A program made the translations under genes and the position numbers. From Agrobacterium tumefaciens str. B6 (GTDB lineage Bacteria > Pseudomonadota > Alphaproteobacteria > Rhizobiales > Rhizobiaceae), in contig NZ_LMVK01000006.1 in assembly GCF_001541315.1 (NCBI RefSeq), forward strand, positions 62,001 to 126,000: a DNA stretch of 64,000 nt, in the 5' to 3' direction. A model generated the notes under the pieces. It had not been told where the DNA came from. It ran no database searches and saw only the letters and a list, made by a program, of their open reading frames with translations. The stretch's first letter is position 1. The number at the start of each line of letters is the position of its first letter. Positions 27,052 to 37,194 of the stretch are shown in pieces.

Positions 27052-28619
27052 GCGAGCGCCTCTCGTCGCATGCGGGCTGGACGGTCATTGTCGGCAGCGG
27101 CATTGCCGGCCTGATGGCGGCGCTGACGCTTGCGCCGCAGCCTGTGCTGCTTATCACACGCGGCGTTCTCGGCGGCGAGACGTCCAGCGCCTGGGCGCAG
27201 GGCGGTATTGCGGCAAGCCTCGGCCCCGACGATAGTGCAGCCCTCCACCTTGCCGATACGCTCGCCGCGGGTGACGGCCTCTGCGATGCTGAAATGGCCG
27301 CAGAGATCGTTTCCGCCGCCCCCGCCGTCATTGAGGCACTGGAGCAGGCGGGGGGGCGCTTTGACCGGGATGCCGCGGGCAGGCTCGGCTTCGGGCTGGA
27401 GGCCGCCCCTGGCAGAAGGCGCCTCCTGCATGCCGAAGGCGGCGGTTCGGGCGCGGCGATCGTCAGGGCTCTCGCCGCCGCCGTTCTACGCACGCCCTCT
27501 GTCACCGTTCTGGAAGGCACGGAAGTGCGCCGCCTGCTGACGGAAGACGGCGTTATCGCTGGTCTAGCCTGCATCGGCCCCAAAGGCTGCTTCACTTTGC
27601 CGGCCACACAGGTCGTTCTCGCCACAGGCGGCCTCGGCGGGCTCTATGAGGCGACGACCAATCCATCCGGCAATTTCGGGCAGGGCATCATGCTCGCCGC
27701 CCGCGCCGGCGCCACCCTCTCCGACATGGAATTCGTCCAGTTTCACCCAACGGCGCTTTCCTCGCCCCGGCGGCCGCTGGCGCTGGTGAGCGAGGCGGTG
27801 CGGGGCGAAGGCGCGCTTCTTCTTAATGAAAACGGCGAACGTTTCATGGCTGATGTTCCGGGTGCGGAACTCGCCTCGCGCGATATTGTCGCCCGCGCCA
27901 TCGACCGCGAAATGCTGCGCGGCGGCAGGGTCTTTCTCGATGCCCGCAAGGCGCTCGGTTCGGGCTTTTCCGCCCGTTTCCCGTCGATCGACCTGCTCTG
28001 CCGCGAGGCAGGGATAGACCCCGCCCGCGAACTCGTGCCGGTCCGCCCGGCGGTGCATTACCATATGGGCGGCGTCGCCACCGATGGCAGAGGCCGAAGC
28101 TCGTTGCCGGGCCTTTGGGTTGCCGGCGAAACCGCCTGCACGGGGCTGCATGGCGCAAACAGGCTTGCCAGCAATTCCCTGCTGGAAGCGGCCGCGATGG
28201 GCATGCGCGCAGCGGAAGACATTGCCGGCAAGCGCACTTATGCAGGAAAACAGCCAGCCGATATCGCACCCCTCCCCGTGCCTGACTTCCCGGCAGTCGA
28301 CCTCTCTCCCGTCCGGCCCATCGTTTCCCGCCATCTCGGTATCGTGCGACATGCGGAAGGACTGACGGGCGCGATCCGTGATCTTCTGCCATTGACTGAG
28401 CGGAACGGCCCGGCATCCGATCCCGCCCTTGTTGCGCTGGCCGTCGCCGTCTTCGCGGCGCAACGCACGGAATCGCGCGGCGCGCATTTCCGCGACGATT
28501 TTCCTGAAAAGGACGCAGCCGCGACAAGGCGCAGGCTGAGCCTTAGCGACGTGATTACCATCGCCCACGAATTTTCCTCTTCCAGCCATTCTTCGGCCAG
28601 CCTTGCGCGGAGCGCCTGA
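27048..28619 (+). CDS. nadB: L-aspartate oxidase
   Basis: FAD enzyme oxidising L-aspartate to iminoaspartate, the substrate of NadA. 523 residues. Dinucleotide motif [14 protein letters not shown] (about residues 11-24), fumarate reductase-like [10 protein letters not shown] and [15 protein letters not shown] blocks, and the C-terminal FAD loop [20 protein letters not shown] with [13 protein letters not shown]. Translationally coupled to nadA; nadC starts 1 bp after its stop. Confidence 0.95.
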   Translation: MSERLSSHAGWTVIVGSGIAGLMAALTLAPQPVLLITRGVLGGETSSAWAQGGIAASLGPDDSAALHLADTLAAGDGLCDAEMAAEIVSAAPAVIEALEQAGGRFDRDAAGRLGFGLEAAPGRRRLLHAEGGGSGAAIVRALAAAVLRTPSVTVLEGTEVRRLLTEDGVIAGLACIGPKGCFTLPATQVVLATGGLGGLYEATTNPSGNFGQGIMLAARAGATLSDMEFVQFHPTALSSPRRPLALVSEAVRGEGALLLNENGERFMADVPGAELASRDIVARAIDREMLRGGRVFLDARKALGSGFSARFPSIDLLCREAGIDPARELVPVRPAVHYHMGGVATDGRGRSSLPGLWVAGETACTGLHGANRLASNSLLEAAAMGMRAAEDIAGKRTYAGKQPADIAPLPVPDFPAVDLSPVRPIVSRHLGIVRHAEGLTGAIRDLLPLTERNGPASDPALVALAVAVFAAQRTESRGAHFRDDFPEKDAAATRRRLSLSDVITIAHEFSSSSHSSASLARSA

Positions 28620-28620
28620 C

Positions 28621-29478
28621 ATGATCCTTTCTCCCCTGCCACGCCTCATCATCGAACCGCTCGTGCGCAACGCCCTCTTGGAAGACCTCGGGCTGGCGGG
28701 CGATATCACCTCCGCCGCCGTCATTCCCGCCGATCATCGCTCGGTCGTCGTCATGGCTGCGCGCGAACCGGGCGTTATTGCCGGTCTCGATGCGGCGGAC
28801 CTTGCTTTCCAGCTGGTAGACCCGGCCATCGTGATGAAACGGCATGTGCAGGATGGGGCAAGCGTGGCCCCCGGCGATATCATCGCGACGATCGAAGGCC
28901 CCTCGCGCGGCCTTCTGACGGCGGAGCGCACGGCGCTGAATTTCCTTGGCCACCTGTCGGGCATCGCCTCCGTCACCGCAAAAATCGTTGCCGCCATTGC
29001 CGGCAGCAAAGCCTCGGTCGCCTGCACCCGCAAGACGACGCCGGGGCTGAGAGCACTGGAAAAATATGCCGTGCGCGCCGGCGGCGGCATGAACCATCGT
29101 TTTGCGCTCTATGACGCTGTTCTCATCAAGGACAACCATATCGCCGTGGCCGGCGGCGTGCGCGACGCCATCCGCCACGCCCGGCAGGGCGTGGGGCATC
29201 TCGTCAAGATCGAGGTGGAAGTCGATACGCTTGCGCAGCTGCGTGACGTCATGGACGAGGGCGTCGATGCGGTTCTCCTCGACAATATGGCCCCCGAACA
29301 GCTGCGCGAGGCCGTAGGGATCGTCGCCGGTCGCGCCATTACCGAAGCGTCCGGCCGCATCAATCCGCAAACGGCCGCGGCCATCGCCGCAACCGGCATC
29401 GACCTCATTTCCGTCGGCTGGCTGACCCATAGCGCACCGGTTCTCGATATCGGGTTGGATTTTGAGAGCCAGGGTTGA
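28621..29478 (+). CDS. nadC: Nicotinate-nucleotide pyrophosphorylase (quinolinate phosphoribosyltransferase)
   Basis: Makes nicotinate mononucleotide from quinolinate and PRPP, completing de novo NAD synthesis from aspartate. 285 residues. The QPRTase N-terminal LLEDLGLAGDITSAAV, TRKTTPGLRALEKYAVRAGG with substrate-contacting Arg/Lys residues, and HRFALYDAVLIKDNHIA are all intact. ATG 28621 directly abuts nadB. Last gene of nadABC. Confidence 0.95.
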   Translation: MILSPLPRLIIEPLVRNALLEDLGLAGDITSAAVIPADHRSVVVMAAREPGVIAGLDAADLAFQLVDPAIVMKRHVQDGASVAPGDIIATIEGPSRGLLTAERTALNFLGHLSGIASVTAKIVAAIAGSKASVACTRKTTPGLRALEKYAVRAGGGMNHRFALYDAVLIKDNHIAVAGGVRDAIRHARQGVGHLVKIEVEVDTLAQLRDVMDEGVDAVLLDNMAPEQLREAVGIVAGRAITEASGRINPQTAAAIAATGIDLISVGWLTHSAPVLDIGLDFESQG

Positions 29479-29503
29479 GTTTGCGATAGCGTGCACGCCG
29501 CAC

Positions 29504-29528
29504 GGAACAAAAGTTCTGCGTCATCGTT
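29504..29528 (+). promoter_or_regulatory. EcfG-type general stress response promoter
   Basis: GGAAC (29504-29508), then 16 nt, then CGTT (29525-29528). This is the alphaproteobacterial EcfG (general stress sigma factor) pattern. It lies 95 bp before a GlsB/YeaQ-type stress gene, which agrees with that control. Confidence 0.7.
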
Positions 29529-29622
29529 AGTATCCCGCCTGGGGTCAATTCAAGGCGGGGGGACGTGCGCAAAAAATGCGGGTCCAGTGCCTTCTGACCT
29601 CTTTAGAAAGGAAAGGCCTGTT

Positions 29623-29874
29623 ATGGAAGACGCACAAGTTGGCTGGATTGCAGCAATCATCATCGGTGGCGTAGCCGGATGGCTCGCGGAACAGTTCATG
29701 AAAAGCAATATGGGTGTTTTCATGAACATTATTCTCGGCATTATCGGCGCCATCGTCGCCAATTTCCTTCTGGGGCTCGTGGGCATTTCGCTCGGAGGCT
29801 GGATTGGTTATCTCATCGCCGGTTTCATCGGCGCCTGCATTCTCATCGCCATCGGGCGGGCATTTCGCCGCTAA
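29623..29874 (+). CDS. GlsB/YeaQ/YmgE-family stress response membrane protein
   Basis: 83 residues, an inner-membrane protein (transglycosylase-associated family by name only) with about three Gly-rich segments: WIAAIIIGGVAGWLAEQFM, MNIILGIIGAIVANFLLGL and GYLIAGFIGACILIAIGRAF. Such genes are commonly stress-induced in enterics and rhizobia; function is unproven. SD AAAGGAAAGG is close to the ATG. First gene of a three-gene run behind an EcfG-like promoter. Confidence 0.88.
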   Translation: MEDAQVGWIAAIIIGGVAGWLAEQFMKSNMGVFMNIILGIIGAIVANFLLGLVGISLGGWIGYLIAGFIGACILIAIGRAFRR

Positions 29875-29886
29875 GGGGAGGACACC

Positions 29887-30303
29887 ATGAGCTTTTTCGA
29901 CAAGATCAAGAACGCTATTTTCGGCAAGGCCGAGGCCGCGCCGCAGACTTCGGCTCCGGCCGGAACACCGTCGACCACCGCCAGCCCGACTGCAGCAAGC
30001 CCGGCCGCGCCCGCCCCGACAGCGGCGGCCCCGGCCCCCGCCGGCAATGTCGACGTCGCTTCGATTCTAGATGCGGCTGTCAAGAAGAACGGCCAGAAGC
30101 TCGACTGGAAACGCTCCATCGTCGATCTTCTCAAGGCTCTCGACCTCGACAGCAGCCTGACGGCCAGAAAGGAACTCGCCGGCGAGCTCGGTTATACCGG
30201 CGACACCTCGGATTCGGCGACCATGAACATCTGGCTGCACAAGGCCGTCATCAAGAAACTGTCCGAGAACGGCGGCAAGGTTCCGGCCGACCTTCTGGAT
30301 TGA
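29887..30303 (+). CDS. DUF3597 domain protein
   Basis: 138 residues. It begins MSFFDKIKNAIFGKAEA, has a low-complexity Ala/Pro/Thr linker (about residues 17-55), then the DUF3597 helical domain (VDVASILDAAVKKNGQKLDW to the C-terminus). No signal peptide. SD GGGGAGGA precedes the ATG, 12 bp after the membrane-protein gene, so it is probably under the same stress promoter. Function unknown. Confidence 0.85.
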   Translation: MSFFDKIKNAIFGKAEAAPQTSAPAGTPSTTASPTAASPAAPAPTAAAPAPAGNVDVASILDAAVKKNGQKLDWKRSIVDLLKALDLDSSLTARKELAGELGYTGDTSDSATMNIWLHKAVIKKLSENGGKVPADLLD

Positions 30304-30325
30304 ACCGATAAACGGGAGAGCCGCG

Positions 30326-30514
30326 ATGGACGACTATTCCAGCCTTCGAGAGCAGATCGGCCAGGACCTCGACACCCTGCACAGGACCGAGCATCCGAAG
30401 TCGATCTTCGAGATCGCCGACGACTATCTTCTGGGAAATCCAAATCTCAACAGAGTCATCGTCGAAGACATCATCAAGGAAGAAGCGGACAAGCGCGGCA
30501 TCGCGATCCACTGA
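30326..30514 (+). CDS. Small hypothetical protein
   Basis: 62 residues, soluble and charged, with an Ile/Glu-rich helical look (EQIGQDLDTLHRTEHPKSIF, then VIVEDIIKEEADKRG). SD CGGGAGAG 5 nt before the ATG and 22 bp after the DUF3597 gene, so likely the third member of the stress operon. No family recognised. Confidence 0.65.
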   Translation: MDDYSSLREQIGQDLDTLHRTEHPKSIFEIADDYLLGNPNLNRVIVEDIIKEEADKRGIAIH

Positions 30515-30549
30515 AGCCGCGCATCGCAGGCACGGCTGTTGTAACAAAA

Positions 30550-30576
30550 GGGCGGCATCCTAACCGGATGCCGCCC
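30550..30576. terminator. Strong stem-loop terminator
   Basis: GGGCGGCATCC (30550-30560) and GGATGCCGCCC (30566-30576) form a perfect 11-bp stem with a TAACC loop. It ends the stress-gene operon (followed by TTGT) and may also act on the minus strand, where TTTTG follows. Confidence 0.75.
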
Positions 30577-30593
30577 TTGTATATTTGGCAGAG

Positions 30594-30729
30594 TTGCATC
30601 ATCCGCATTCCGTCACCCCGGACCAGATCCGGGGTCCAGCGCGATCAAGTCCTTGATCGCAAAAAGACTCTTCTCATGGCGCAGACGCGCCGTGGCTGGA
30701 TGCCGGATCTAGTCCGGCATGACGGAGGA
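30594..30729. repeat. RIME-like intergenic mosaic repeat, copy B
   Basis: About 136 bp, nearly identical to 3852-3986 (a handful of substitutions and one extra A). Same nested palindromes. It lies immediately downstream of cydX, so it could stabilise the 3' end of the long cyd transcript. Confidence 0.85.
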
Positions 30730-30747
30730 GAGGTTTTCGCCAAAGCT

Positions 30748-30870
30748 TTATTTATCCAGCTTCGCTTCGGCCTTTTTCGCGTTTTCTTCCATCAGCTCAT
30801 ACCACATCGCGTTCATGACGGCGAAGATGGCGGCGAGAGGCAGGCCGAGCAGCCAGGCGAAATACCACAT
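30748..30870 (-). CDS. cydX: Cytochrome bd oxidase small subunit CydX
   Basis: A 40-residue single-span membrane protein beginning MWYFAWLLGLPLAAIFAVMN and ending in a charged helix AMWYELMEENAKKAEAKLDK. The MWYFAW start and length are diagnostic of CydX, which stabilises the heme b595/d site of the bd oxidase. It lies 22 bp after cydB with SD AAGGAGA, as the last gene of the cyd operon. Confidence 0.93.
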   Translation of the reverse strand: MWYFAWLLGLPLAAIFAVMNAMWYELMEENAKKAEAKLDK

Positions 30871-30892
30871 GTTCGATCTCCTTCTTTCTTGA

Positions 30893-32050
30893 TCAATAAG
30901 CGTGACCGCTGTCGTCGCGGATCGCCTTTTCGTCCACCTTGCCCCACAGCACGCGATAGACCCATGATGTATAGGCGACGATGATCGGGATGAAGATGAG
31001 GGCGACGACCAGCATGATGAACAGCGTCATATGGCTGGACGATGCATCCCATACCGTCAGGCTCGATTTCGGATCAACCGAGGACGGCAGGATGAAGGGA
31101 AACATCGCTAGCCCTACCGTTGAGATGATGCCGAAAATGGCGAGCGAGCTGGAAAGCAGCGCCAGCACCTCCTTGCGGGCCCTGAACAAGATGAAGGCCA
31201 CGAGCGGGAAGACAAGACCGAGCGCCGGCGCCAGCATCATCCATGGATGCGCCGCATAGTTGGAAAACCAGACGCCGCTTGCGACCTCGACCGTCTTCGA
31301 CAGCGGATTGGACGGACCATCGGTCACGATGTCAGAGGTGAAGCGATATCCATCGATACCGAGCCACAGAAAGACGCCGCCGAGCGCAAACAGAACTGAC
31401 GTGGCAAGGGCCGCGATGCTGCCAAAAGCGCGGGCGCGGGCCGCCACCGGACCATCCGTCTTCAGCACCAGCCATGCCGCACCATGCATGATGAGCATGG
31501 CGACGGATACGAGGCCGCAGAGGATGGCGTAGGGGTTCAGAAGTTCGAACAGCGTCGTGCCGTCGTAGAAAATCCTGAGGTCGTCATTCAGGTGGAAGGG
31601 AACGCCCTGCAGCACATTGCCGATCGCCACGCCGAAGATCAGCGCGGGAACGAAGCCGCCGATAAAGAGCGCCCAGTCCCAGCCGGTGCGCCATGCGGTG
31701 CTTTCACGCTTGGAGCGATATTTGAAACCGACCGGCCGCAGGATCAGCGCAAACAGGGTGGCGAACATCGCCAGGTAAAAACCTGAAAACGACACCGCAT
31801 AAAGCGGCGGCCAGGCGGCGAAAATCGCGCCGCCGCCAAGGATGAGCCAGACCTGATTGCCTTCCCAGACCGGGCCGATGGAATTGATGACGACACGCCG
31901 CTCGATATCCGTTTTCGCAACGAAGGGCAGCAGCGCGCCGGTGCCGAGATCGAAGCCACCGGTAACGGCAAAACCGATCAGCACCACGCCGAGCAGCAGC
32001 CACCAGATAACGCGGAGGATTTCGTAGTCGATGAGTTGGTGCAATATCAT
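30893..32050 (-). CDS. cydB: Cytochrome bd ubiquinol oxidase subunit II
   Basis: Inner-membrane subunit of the high-affinity oxygen reductase, 385 residues with about eight to nine membrane helices. The start [20 protein letters not shown] and [12 protein letters not shown] block are typical of CydB. It begins 6 bp after the cydA stop. With CydA and CydX it oxidises ubiquinol under low oxygen. Confidence 0.95.
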   Translation of the reverse strand: MILHQLIDYEILRVIWWLLLGVVLIGFAVTGGFDLGTGALLPFVAKTDIERRVVINSIGPVWEGNQVWLILGGGAIFAAWPPLYAVSFSGFYLAMFATLFALILRPVGFKYRSKRESTAWRTGWDWALFIGGFVPALIFGVAIGNVLQGVPFHLNDDLRIFYDGTTLFELLNPYAILCGLVSVAMLIMHGAAWLVLKTDGPVAARARAFGSIAALATSVLFALGGVFLWLGIDGYRFTSDIVTDGPSNPLSKTVEVASGVWFSNYAAHPWMMLAPALGLVFPLVAFILFRARKEVLALLSSSLAIFGIISTVGLAMFPFILPSSVDPKSSLTVWDASSSHMTLFIMLVVALIFIPIIVAYTSWVYRVLWGKVDEKAIRDDSGHAY

Positions 32051-32056
32051 GATCGT

Positions 32057-33634
32057 TTACTCCGCAGCGACGAGTTTTTCAGGAACGAGCGGCGCTTCCG
32101 GCTCACGGTCCGGATCAGGCCCCTTGCGGATCGCCTTCAGCATCAGCCCCATCTCGATGATGAACAGCACCGTGTAGATGGCGATGAAACACAGGAGCGT
32201 GATGAGTACCGTGGAGGCGCTGAGGCTGGAGACGGCCGCCGCTGTTGGCAACACGCCCTCGATGATCCATGGCTGGCGGCCGAATTCGGCCACGACCCAG
32301 CCCATCTCCGCCGCGATCCACGGCAGCGGAATGGCGAAGACCGCCACTTTCAGCAGCAACGGATAGTGATCCAGCCGGCGGCGGGCCGAAAGATAAAAGA
32401 ACGTCGCCGTCAGAAGGATGAAGAACATGCCAAGGCCGACCATGATGCGGAACGCCCAGAACAGTGTCGGCACATGCGGAATGGTATCCGCCGCAGCTTT
32501 CGCAATCTGCTCTTCGCTCGCCTGGCGCGGATCATCGACATATCGTTTCAGCAGCAGGGCATAACCAAGCTCGTGGCCGAGTTCCGCAAAGGTGCCGCGC
32601 ACCTCTTCGGGCAGTTGCGCGCCTTTGCCGGTGGCGCGTATCTGCGTCAGCGCGTCATAGGCCTTGATGCCGTCGCGGATGCGGGTCTTGGCCTGCTCCA
32701 CCAGATCGTTGATGCCCGGAATTTGCGTATCGAGCGAGCGGGTGCCGATAAGACCCATCACCCACGGGATCTTCACGGCAAAATGCGTCTCGCGCGCTTC
32801 CTGATCGGGAAAACCGATGACCGTGAAGGGTGCCGGGGCGGGCTCCGTTTCCCACATGGCCTCGATGGAAGCGAGTTTCATCTTCTGGTGTTCGGTCGAG
32901 AGATAACCGCTTTCATCACCCAGCACGACGACCGACAGCGCCGATGCGAGACCGAAGGAAGCGGCGACCGTCATCGAACGCTTGGCCAAATCGACATGGC
33001 GGCCTTTCAGCACATACCAGGCCGAAACACCGAGCACGAAGATGGAGGCCGTCACGTAACCGGCGGAAACCGTGTGAACGAACTTCGCCTGCGCCACCGG
33101 GTTGAACAGGACCTCGAAGAAGTCAGTCACTTCCATGCGCATGGTCTGGGGATTGAAGGCAGAGCCCGTGGGGTTCTGCATCCAGCCATTGGCGATCAAT
33201 ATCCATAGCGCCGAAAAATTCGAGCCGAGCGCCACGCACCATGTCGCGACGAGATGGCCGAGTTTCGACAATTTATCCCAGCCGAAAAAGAACAGCCCGA
33301 CGAAGGTGGCTTCCAGGAAGAAGGCCATCATGCCCTCGATCGCCAGCGGCGCACCGAAAATATCGCCGACATAGTGGCTGTAGTAGCTCCAGTTCATGCC
33401 GAACTGGAATTCCATGACGATGCCGGTGGAAACGCCAAGCACGAAGTTGATGCCGAACAACGTGCCCCAGAATTTCGTCATCTGCCGCCAGATCGTGCGG
33501 CCGGTCATGACATAGACCGTTTCCATGATGGCGATCACCACCGACAGTCCGATCGTCAGGGGAACGAACAGAAAGTGATACAAAGCCGTCACCGCAAATT
33601 GCAGGCGCGACAGCGCCACTATGTCGAGTTCCAT
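32057..33634 (-). CDS. cydA: Cytochrome bd ubiquinol oxidase subunit I
   Basis: 525 residues, start MELDIVALSRLQFAVTALYH. It carries the hemes b558, b595 and d. The heme-ligand His is in YHFLFVPLTIG (about residue 19). The quinol-binding Q-loop GDESGYLSTEHQKMKLASIE keeps the Lys and Glu used for quinol oxidation, and the extended C-terminal Q-loop is present, so it is the long (E. coli-like) type. The GRQPWII motif is also kept. ATG 33634 has SD AGGTGGG. Confidence 0.95.
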   Translation of the reverse strand: MELDIVALSRLQFAVTALYHFLFVPLTIGLSVVIAIMETVYVMTGRTIWRQMTKFWGTLFGINFVLGVSTGIVMEFQFGMNWSYYSHYVGDIFGAPLAIEGMMAFFLEATFVGLFFFGWDKLSKLGHLVATWCVALGSNFSALWILIANGWMQNPTGSAFNPQTMRMEVTDFFEVLFNPVAQAKFVHTVSAGYVTASIFVLGVSAWYVLKGRHVDLAKRSMTVAASFGLASALSVVVLGDESGYLSTEHQKMKLASIEAMWETEPAPAPFTVIGFPDQEARETHFAVKIPWVMGLIGTRSLDTQIPGINDLVEQAKTRIRDGIKAYDALTQIRATGKGAQLPEEVRGTFAELGHELGYALLLKRYVDDPRQASEEQIAKAAADTIPHVPTLFWAFRIMVGLGMFFILLTATFFYLSARRRLDHYPLLLKVAVFAIPLPWIAAEMGWVVAEFGRQPWIIEGVLPTAAAVSSLSASTVLITLLCFIAIYTVLFIIEMGLMLKAIRKGPDPDREPEAPLVPEKLVAAE

Positions 33635-33701
33635 AGTCTTACCCACCTTTTCCGGAAGGCCGGCCTTCCATTTCAAAGACGACGCCGGCTCTCAAAAAAT
33701 C

Positions 33702-35393
33702 TCAGTCCGGGCGCAGTGTCTTCAGCACTACGCCGTATTCCGGGGCGCCGCTTTGACATTCATCAAATTGACGCCCCTCTTTCAGCACGATGATGCGCTC
33801 GGCAAATTCCGCCTCGCGGCGATTATGGGTGATCATCACGACAGTCTTTCCCTGCGCCCTGGCAAACAGCCGGGTGAGGACGTCGCGGGCAGTCTCGCCG
33901 TCGAGCCCCTCCGTCACCTCGTCGAGAAGCCAGAGCGGCCGGTCGGCGAGCAGGAAACGGGCGAGCGCCAGCCGGCGCGACTGGCCGCCGGAAAGCCCCT
34001 GGCCCGCCTCGCCAAGCCTTGTCTCCAGCCCGGCGGCCAGGGATTTGACGTGTTCGGCCAGGCCTGCCGCCGTCAGCGCATCCCACAATTCATCCGCGGT
34101 TGCGGCGGGTTTCGCCAGCCGCAGATTGTCGGCGATGCTGTCGCGGAAAAGCTGGCTGCGTTGCGTCATGAGAGTGGACGGCAGCGCGCTGACCGTGCCC
34201 GCAGCCGGCCGCAATTCACCCGCCAGAAGCTGGATGAGGCTCGTCTTGCCCGCGCCGCTCGGGCCGACGATCGCAAACCTCTCCCCCGCAGCGATTGCAA
34301 GGTTGATATTCGTCAGGACCGGATTGTCGTTCCCCTCCCGCTCCAGACGCACATCTTCGAGTTTTGCCGCCATCCCGCTGACCGGCAAGACGGGACAGCG
34401 ACCCTCAACCGTTGCCGAGAGACGCGGCGCGATGCGCCGTGCGGAGAATAGCGTACGCCCAAGTTCCATCGCCCCACGACGCAGCGCCGTGAAAGGCTCC
34501 AGCGCAGCAAAACAGACGAGCAGCCCGAGCGCCGCAGCAGGCGCGCTCACCGCCCCCTGTTCCGCAAGCCAGGCCATGCCGAGAAGGGCTGCGCTCAAAA
34601 GAACGGCCGCTACAACTCCGAAGGAAAAACCGGCATTGGTCTCTATACGGTTCAGGTTATCGTCGCAGGCAGAGAGGTAATCATCCGCCCGTTTCACCGC
34701 CGCGACCTGCGCGGAAAGGCGGCCGGTGGTCAAGAGCTCCGTCTGTCCGCTCACGAGGTCGGCCGTGCGGGCCCGAAGCGCTTCAAGCCCGATTGCCCGG
34801 CGGCGCGAGAATGTTTCCGCCCGCAAGGCGGAGCGCGCCGAAATTCCAAGCCCCGCCACGATCAGGAAAGCTGCCGCCAGAATGCCGGCCATCGGATGGA
34901 GAAAACCAAGCCCGAAGCCTGTTGCGATCGCTGCGAGGATCGCCACGGCAGCGGGAACCAGCACGCGCAGATAAAGCGAATCCAGCGCGTCGATATCCGC
35001 TGTCAGCCGGTTCAGCAGGCGGGCAGGCCTTGCCTCCAGGGATTTCGCGGCCTGCGGCGCGGCAAAACCGCGAAACAGCTTTTCCCGAAGGGCTGCAAGC
35101 ACGGAAAGCGTGGCTTCATGGGTGGTCATGCGCTCGCCATAGCGGGCGGCGGTGCGCGCCAGCGCCAGAAGACGAATGGCGGCCGAAGGGGCAAAGGCAT
35201 CGAAGGCATAGGCCGTTGCGGGCAGAAGACCGGCAATCGCCGTTGCGGTGATAAACCAACCGGAAACGCCGAGAAGGCCAATGCCCGCCAGCACCGTCGT
35301 TACCGCCAGACCCGCGCCCGCCAGCAGCATGCCGCGCCGCGCCGACCAGAACAGGGCGATAACGGGTCTCAATATCGCAAAACGCGCGATCAT
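33702..35393 (-). CDS. cydC: Thiol reductant ABC exporter subunit CydC
   Basis: Half of the heterodimeric CydDC exporter of glutathione/cysteine to the periplasm, required for bd oxidase assembly. 563 residues: six-helix membrane domain (about 15-300), then the ATPase domain with Walker A GPSGAGKT, signature LSGGQSRR and Walker B LLDEVTEGLD. The start overlaps the cydD stop by 4 bp. cydA follows after 67 bp. Confidence 0.93.
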   Translation of the reverse strand: MIARFAILRPVIALFWSARRGMLLAGAGLAVTTVLAGIGLLGVSGWFITATAIAGLLPATAYAFDAFAPSAAIRLLALARTAARYGERMTTHEATLSVLAALREKLFRGFAAPQAAKSLEARPARLLNRLTADIDALDSLYLRVLVPAAVAILAAIATGFGLGFLHPMAGILAAAFLIVAGLGISARSALRAETFSRRRAIGLEALRARTADLVSGQTELLTTGRLSAQVAAVKRADDYLSACDDNLNRIETNAGFSFGVVAAVLLSAALLGMAWLAEQGAVSAPAAALGLLVCFAALEPFTALRRGAMELGRTLFSARRIAPRLSATVEGRCPVLPVSGMAAKLEDVRLEREGNDNPVLTNINLAIAAGERFAIVGPSGAGKTSLIQLLAGELRPAAGTVSALPSTLMTQRSQLFRDSIADNLRLAKPAATADELWDALTAAGLAEHVKSLAAGLETRLGEAGQGLSGGQSRRLALARFLLADRPLWLLDEVTEGLDGETARDVLTRLFARAQGKTVVMITHNRREAEFAERIIVLKEGRQFDECQSGAPEYGVVLKTLRPD

Positions 35394-37177
35394 GGCTGCC
35401 CCCTCGAATGGATCGCCGTCATATCCACGATCCTGTCCATGCGCGCCGCAAGCACCGGATCATGGGTCGCGACGATCAATGTCCTGCCATTTGCCAGTTG
35501 CAGCAGGTTATCCGTGACGAGAGCAGCCGTTTCCCGGTCGAGATGGGCTGTCGGCTCATCGGCCAGAACAAGCTGCGTGGCGGGGTCTGCGAAAGCGCGC
35601 GCAATGGCAAGCCGCACCGCCTCCCCGCCTGAAATGCCATATCCGCCATCACCGATCTGCAGATGCCGGCGTGCATGCGTCAATTCATCGAGCCCTGTGC
35701 GGCGCAGCGTCTCTTCCACCATGCCATCACTGACACCGGAACGACCGAAACGAATATTCGCCTTCAGCGAACCGGCAAAAAAGAACGGCTTCTGGCTGAC
35801 CCAGCCGATCGTCCTGCGCAGCCCATCGGCCGTCGCATTGTCGAGCTTTACGCCGCCGATCCTGATCGAACCCTCTCCAGCCTCGGCCAACCCGGCAATC
35901 AAGGAGAGTACAGTGGATTTGCCACAACCGGAAGGCCCGAGAATCGCAACTCGCTCACCCTGTTGAACCGTCAGGTTGAGATTTTGGATGACAGACCGGG
36001 CGTTCGGATAAGCAAAGGAAAGATTGTCGATCTCCAAGAGGCCGGGCGTCGGGGATGGGACAGACGCCACATCCGCACCCTCTCCCGCGATGGCCGCACC
36101 ACCAGCCGTCAGTTTGCCGAGCGCATCAAGCGCCGCTTCGCCGGCCGCGCGGTCGTGCCAGACGGCGGAGAGTTCCCGCAGCGGCTCGAAAAAGGCCGGC
36201 GCCAGAAGCAGGATGAAGAGACCTTCGGCTAGCGTCAGCTTGTGGCCCCAGGCGCCGAAATCCAGAAAACCGAGCAGATGAAAACCGATATAGACGGCGG
36301 TCATGGCAACGCCGAGCGCTGCGAAAAGCTCCAGCACCGCAGAGGAGAGAAAGGCGATCCTGAGCACCGCCATCGTCCGCTTCTTGAGGTTCTGCGCATC
36401 GGCGCTGAGACGCTCCGCCGTCAGATCGACGGCTTCGAGCGTGCGGATCGTTTCCAGCCCGCGCAGGCGATCAAGCAGGAAGGCATTCATATTGCCCGTC
36501 TCGGCAAGCTGCTTTTCACTGGCGGCCTTCGCCTGCCAGCCGATGAGCGCCATGAAAAGCGGGATGGTTGGCATGGCGAGCAGCAGCACCAGCGCCGCGA
36601 TCCAGGTAAATGGCAGGATCGCCAGCACGAAAACCAGGGGAATGATGGTGGCCTTCATCCGCGCCGGCTGGAAACGGGAAAGATAGGGCACCAGCGCTTC
36701 CGCCGCCTCAGCCACGACGCCCGCCGCCTCACCCGAGGCGGTGCGCGACAGATCGAGCGGGGAAACCTTCGCCACAGCCTGCAGCGCTTCCAGCCGCCGT
36801 TGCGACAGCACCGCGCGGGCGGCACGAAACGACAGCCGCGCCGCCATCTTTTCCAGCCACGCCTTGACGAGGCCGAGGATGAGAACCGCAGCGGCGGCCG
36901 GCACGATCGCCATCATCGGCGCGCCATCGGCAATTCTTCCGACGGAAAAGGCAAGCAAAGCCGCCTGCGGCAGCCACAGTAAAGCCGCCAGCACATGCAG
37001 CAGGGCAACGGATCTCCCCACCACCGGCGCGCGTGTCATTTTCGCCCGCCCATCGGCTTTGTCGCGAGAGGTTCTGCGGTTCGCTTTGCGCCGACGCATC
37101 GCCTCGGGCGAGACTGCAGCCGGCGCGGGACAGACTGCCCCGTCACCATCGGCCCCATGGCGGATTTCCACTGACAT
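35390..37177 (-). CDS. cydD: Thiol reductant ABC exporter subunit CydD
   Basis: Partner of CydC, 595 residues from ATG 37177. A GTG at 37198 that overlaps the regulator stop as GTGA is an equally possible coupled start, adding seven residues. The first ~45 residues are polar and not conserved. Then come six membrane helices and the ATPase domain, with Walker A GPSGCGKST, signature ISGGEAVR and Walker B LVLADEPTAHLD. Second gene of a regulator-cydDC-cydABX operon. Confidence 0.92.
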   Translation of the reverse strand: MSVEIRHGADGDGAVCPAPAAVSPEAMRRRKANRRTSRDKADGRAKMTRAPVVGRSVALLHVLAALLWLPQAALLAFSVGRIADGAPMMAIVPAAAAVLILGLVKAWLEKMAARLSFRAARAVLSQRRLEALQAVAKVSPLDLSRTASGEAAGVVAEAAEALVPYLSRFQPARMKATIIPLVFVLAILPFTWIAALVLLLAMPTIPLFMALIGWQAKAASEKQLAETGNMNAFLLDRLRGLETIRTLEAVDLTAERLSADAQNLKKRTMAVLRIAFLSSAVLELFAALGVAMTAVYIGFHLLGFLDFGAWGHKLTLAEGLFILLLAPAFFEPLRELSAVWHDRAAGEAALDALGKLTAGGAAIAGEGADVASVPSPTPGLLEIDNLSFAYPNARSVIQNLNLTVQQGERVAILGPSGCGKSTVLSLIAGLAEAGEGSIRIGGVKLDNATADGLRRTIGWVSQKPFFFAGSLKANIRFGRSGVSDGMVEETLRRTGLDELTHARRHLQIGDGGYGISGGEAVRLAIARAFADPATQLVLADEPTAHLDRETAALVTDNLLQLANGRTLIVATHDPVLAARMDRIVDMTAIHSRGQP

Positions 37178-37194
37178 GCTCACGGCCGCTCTCC

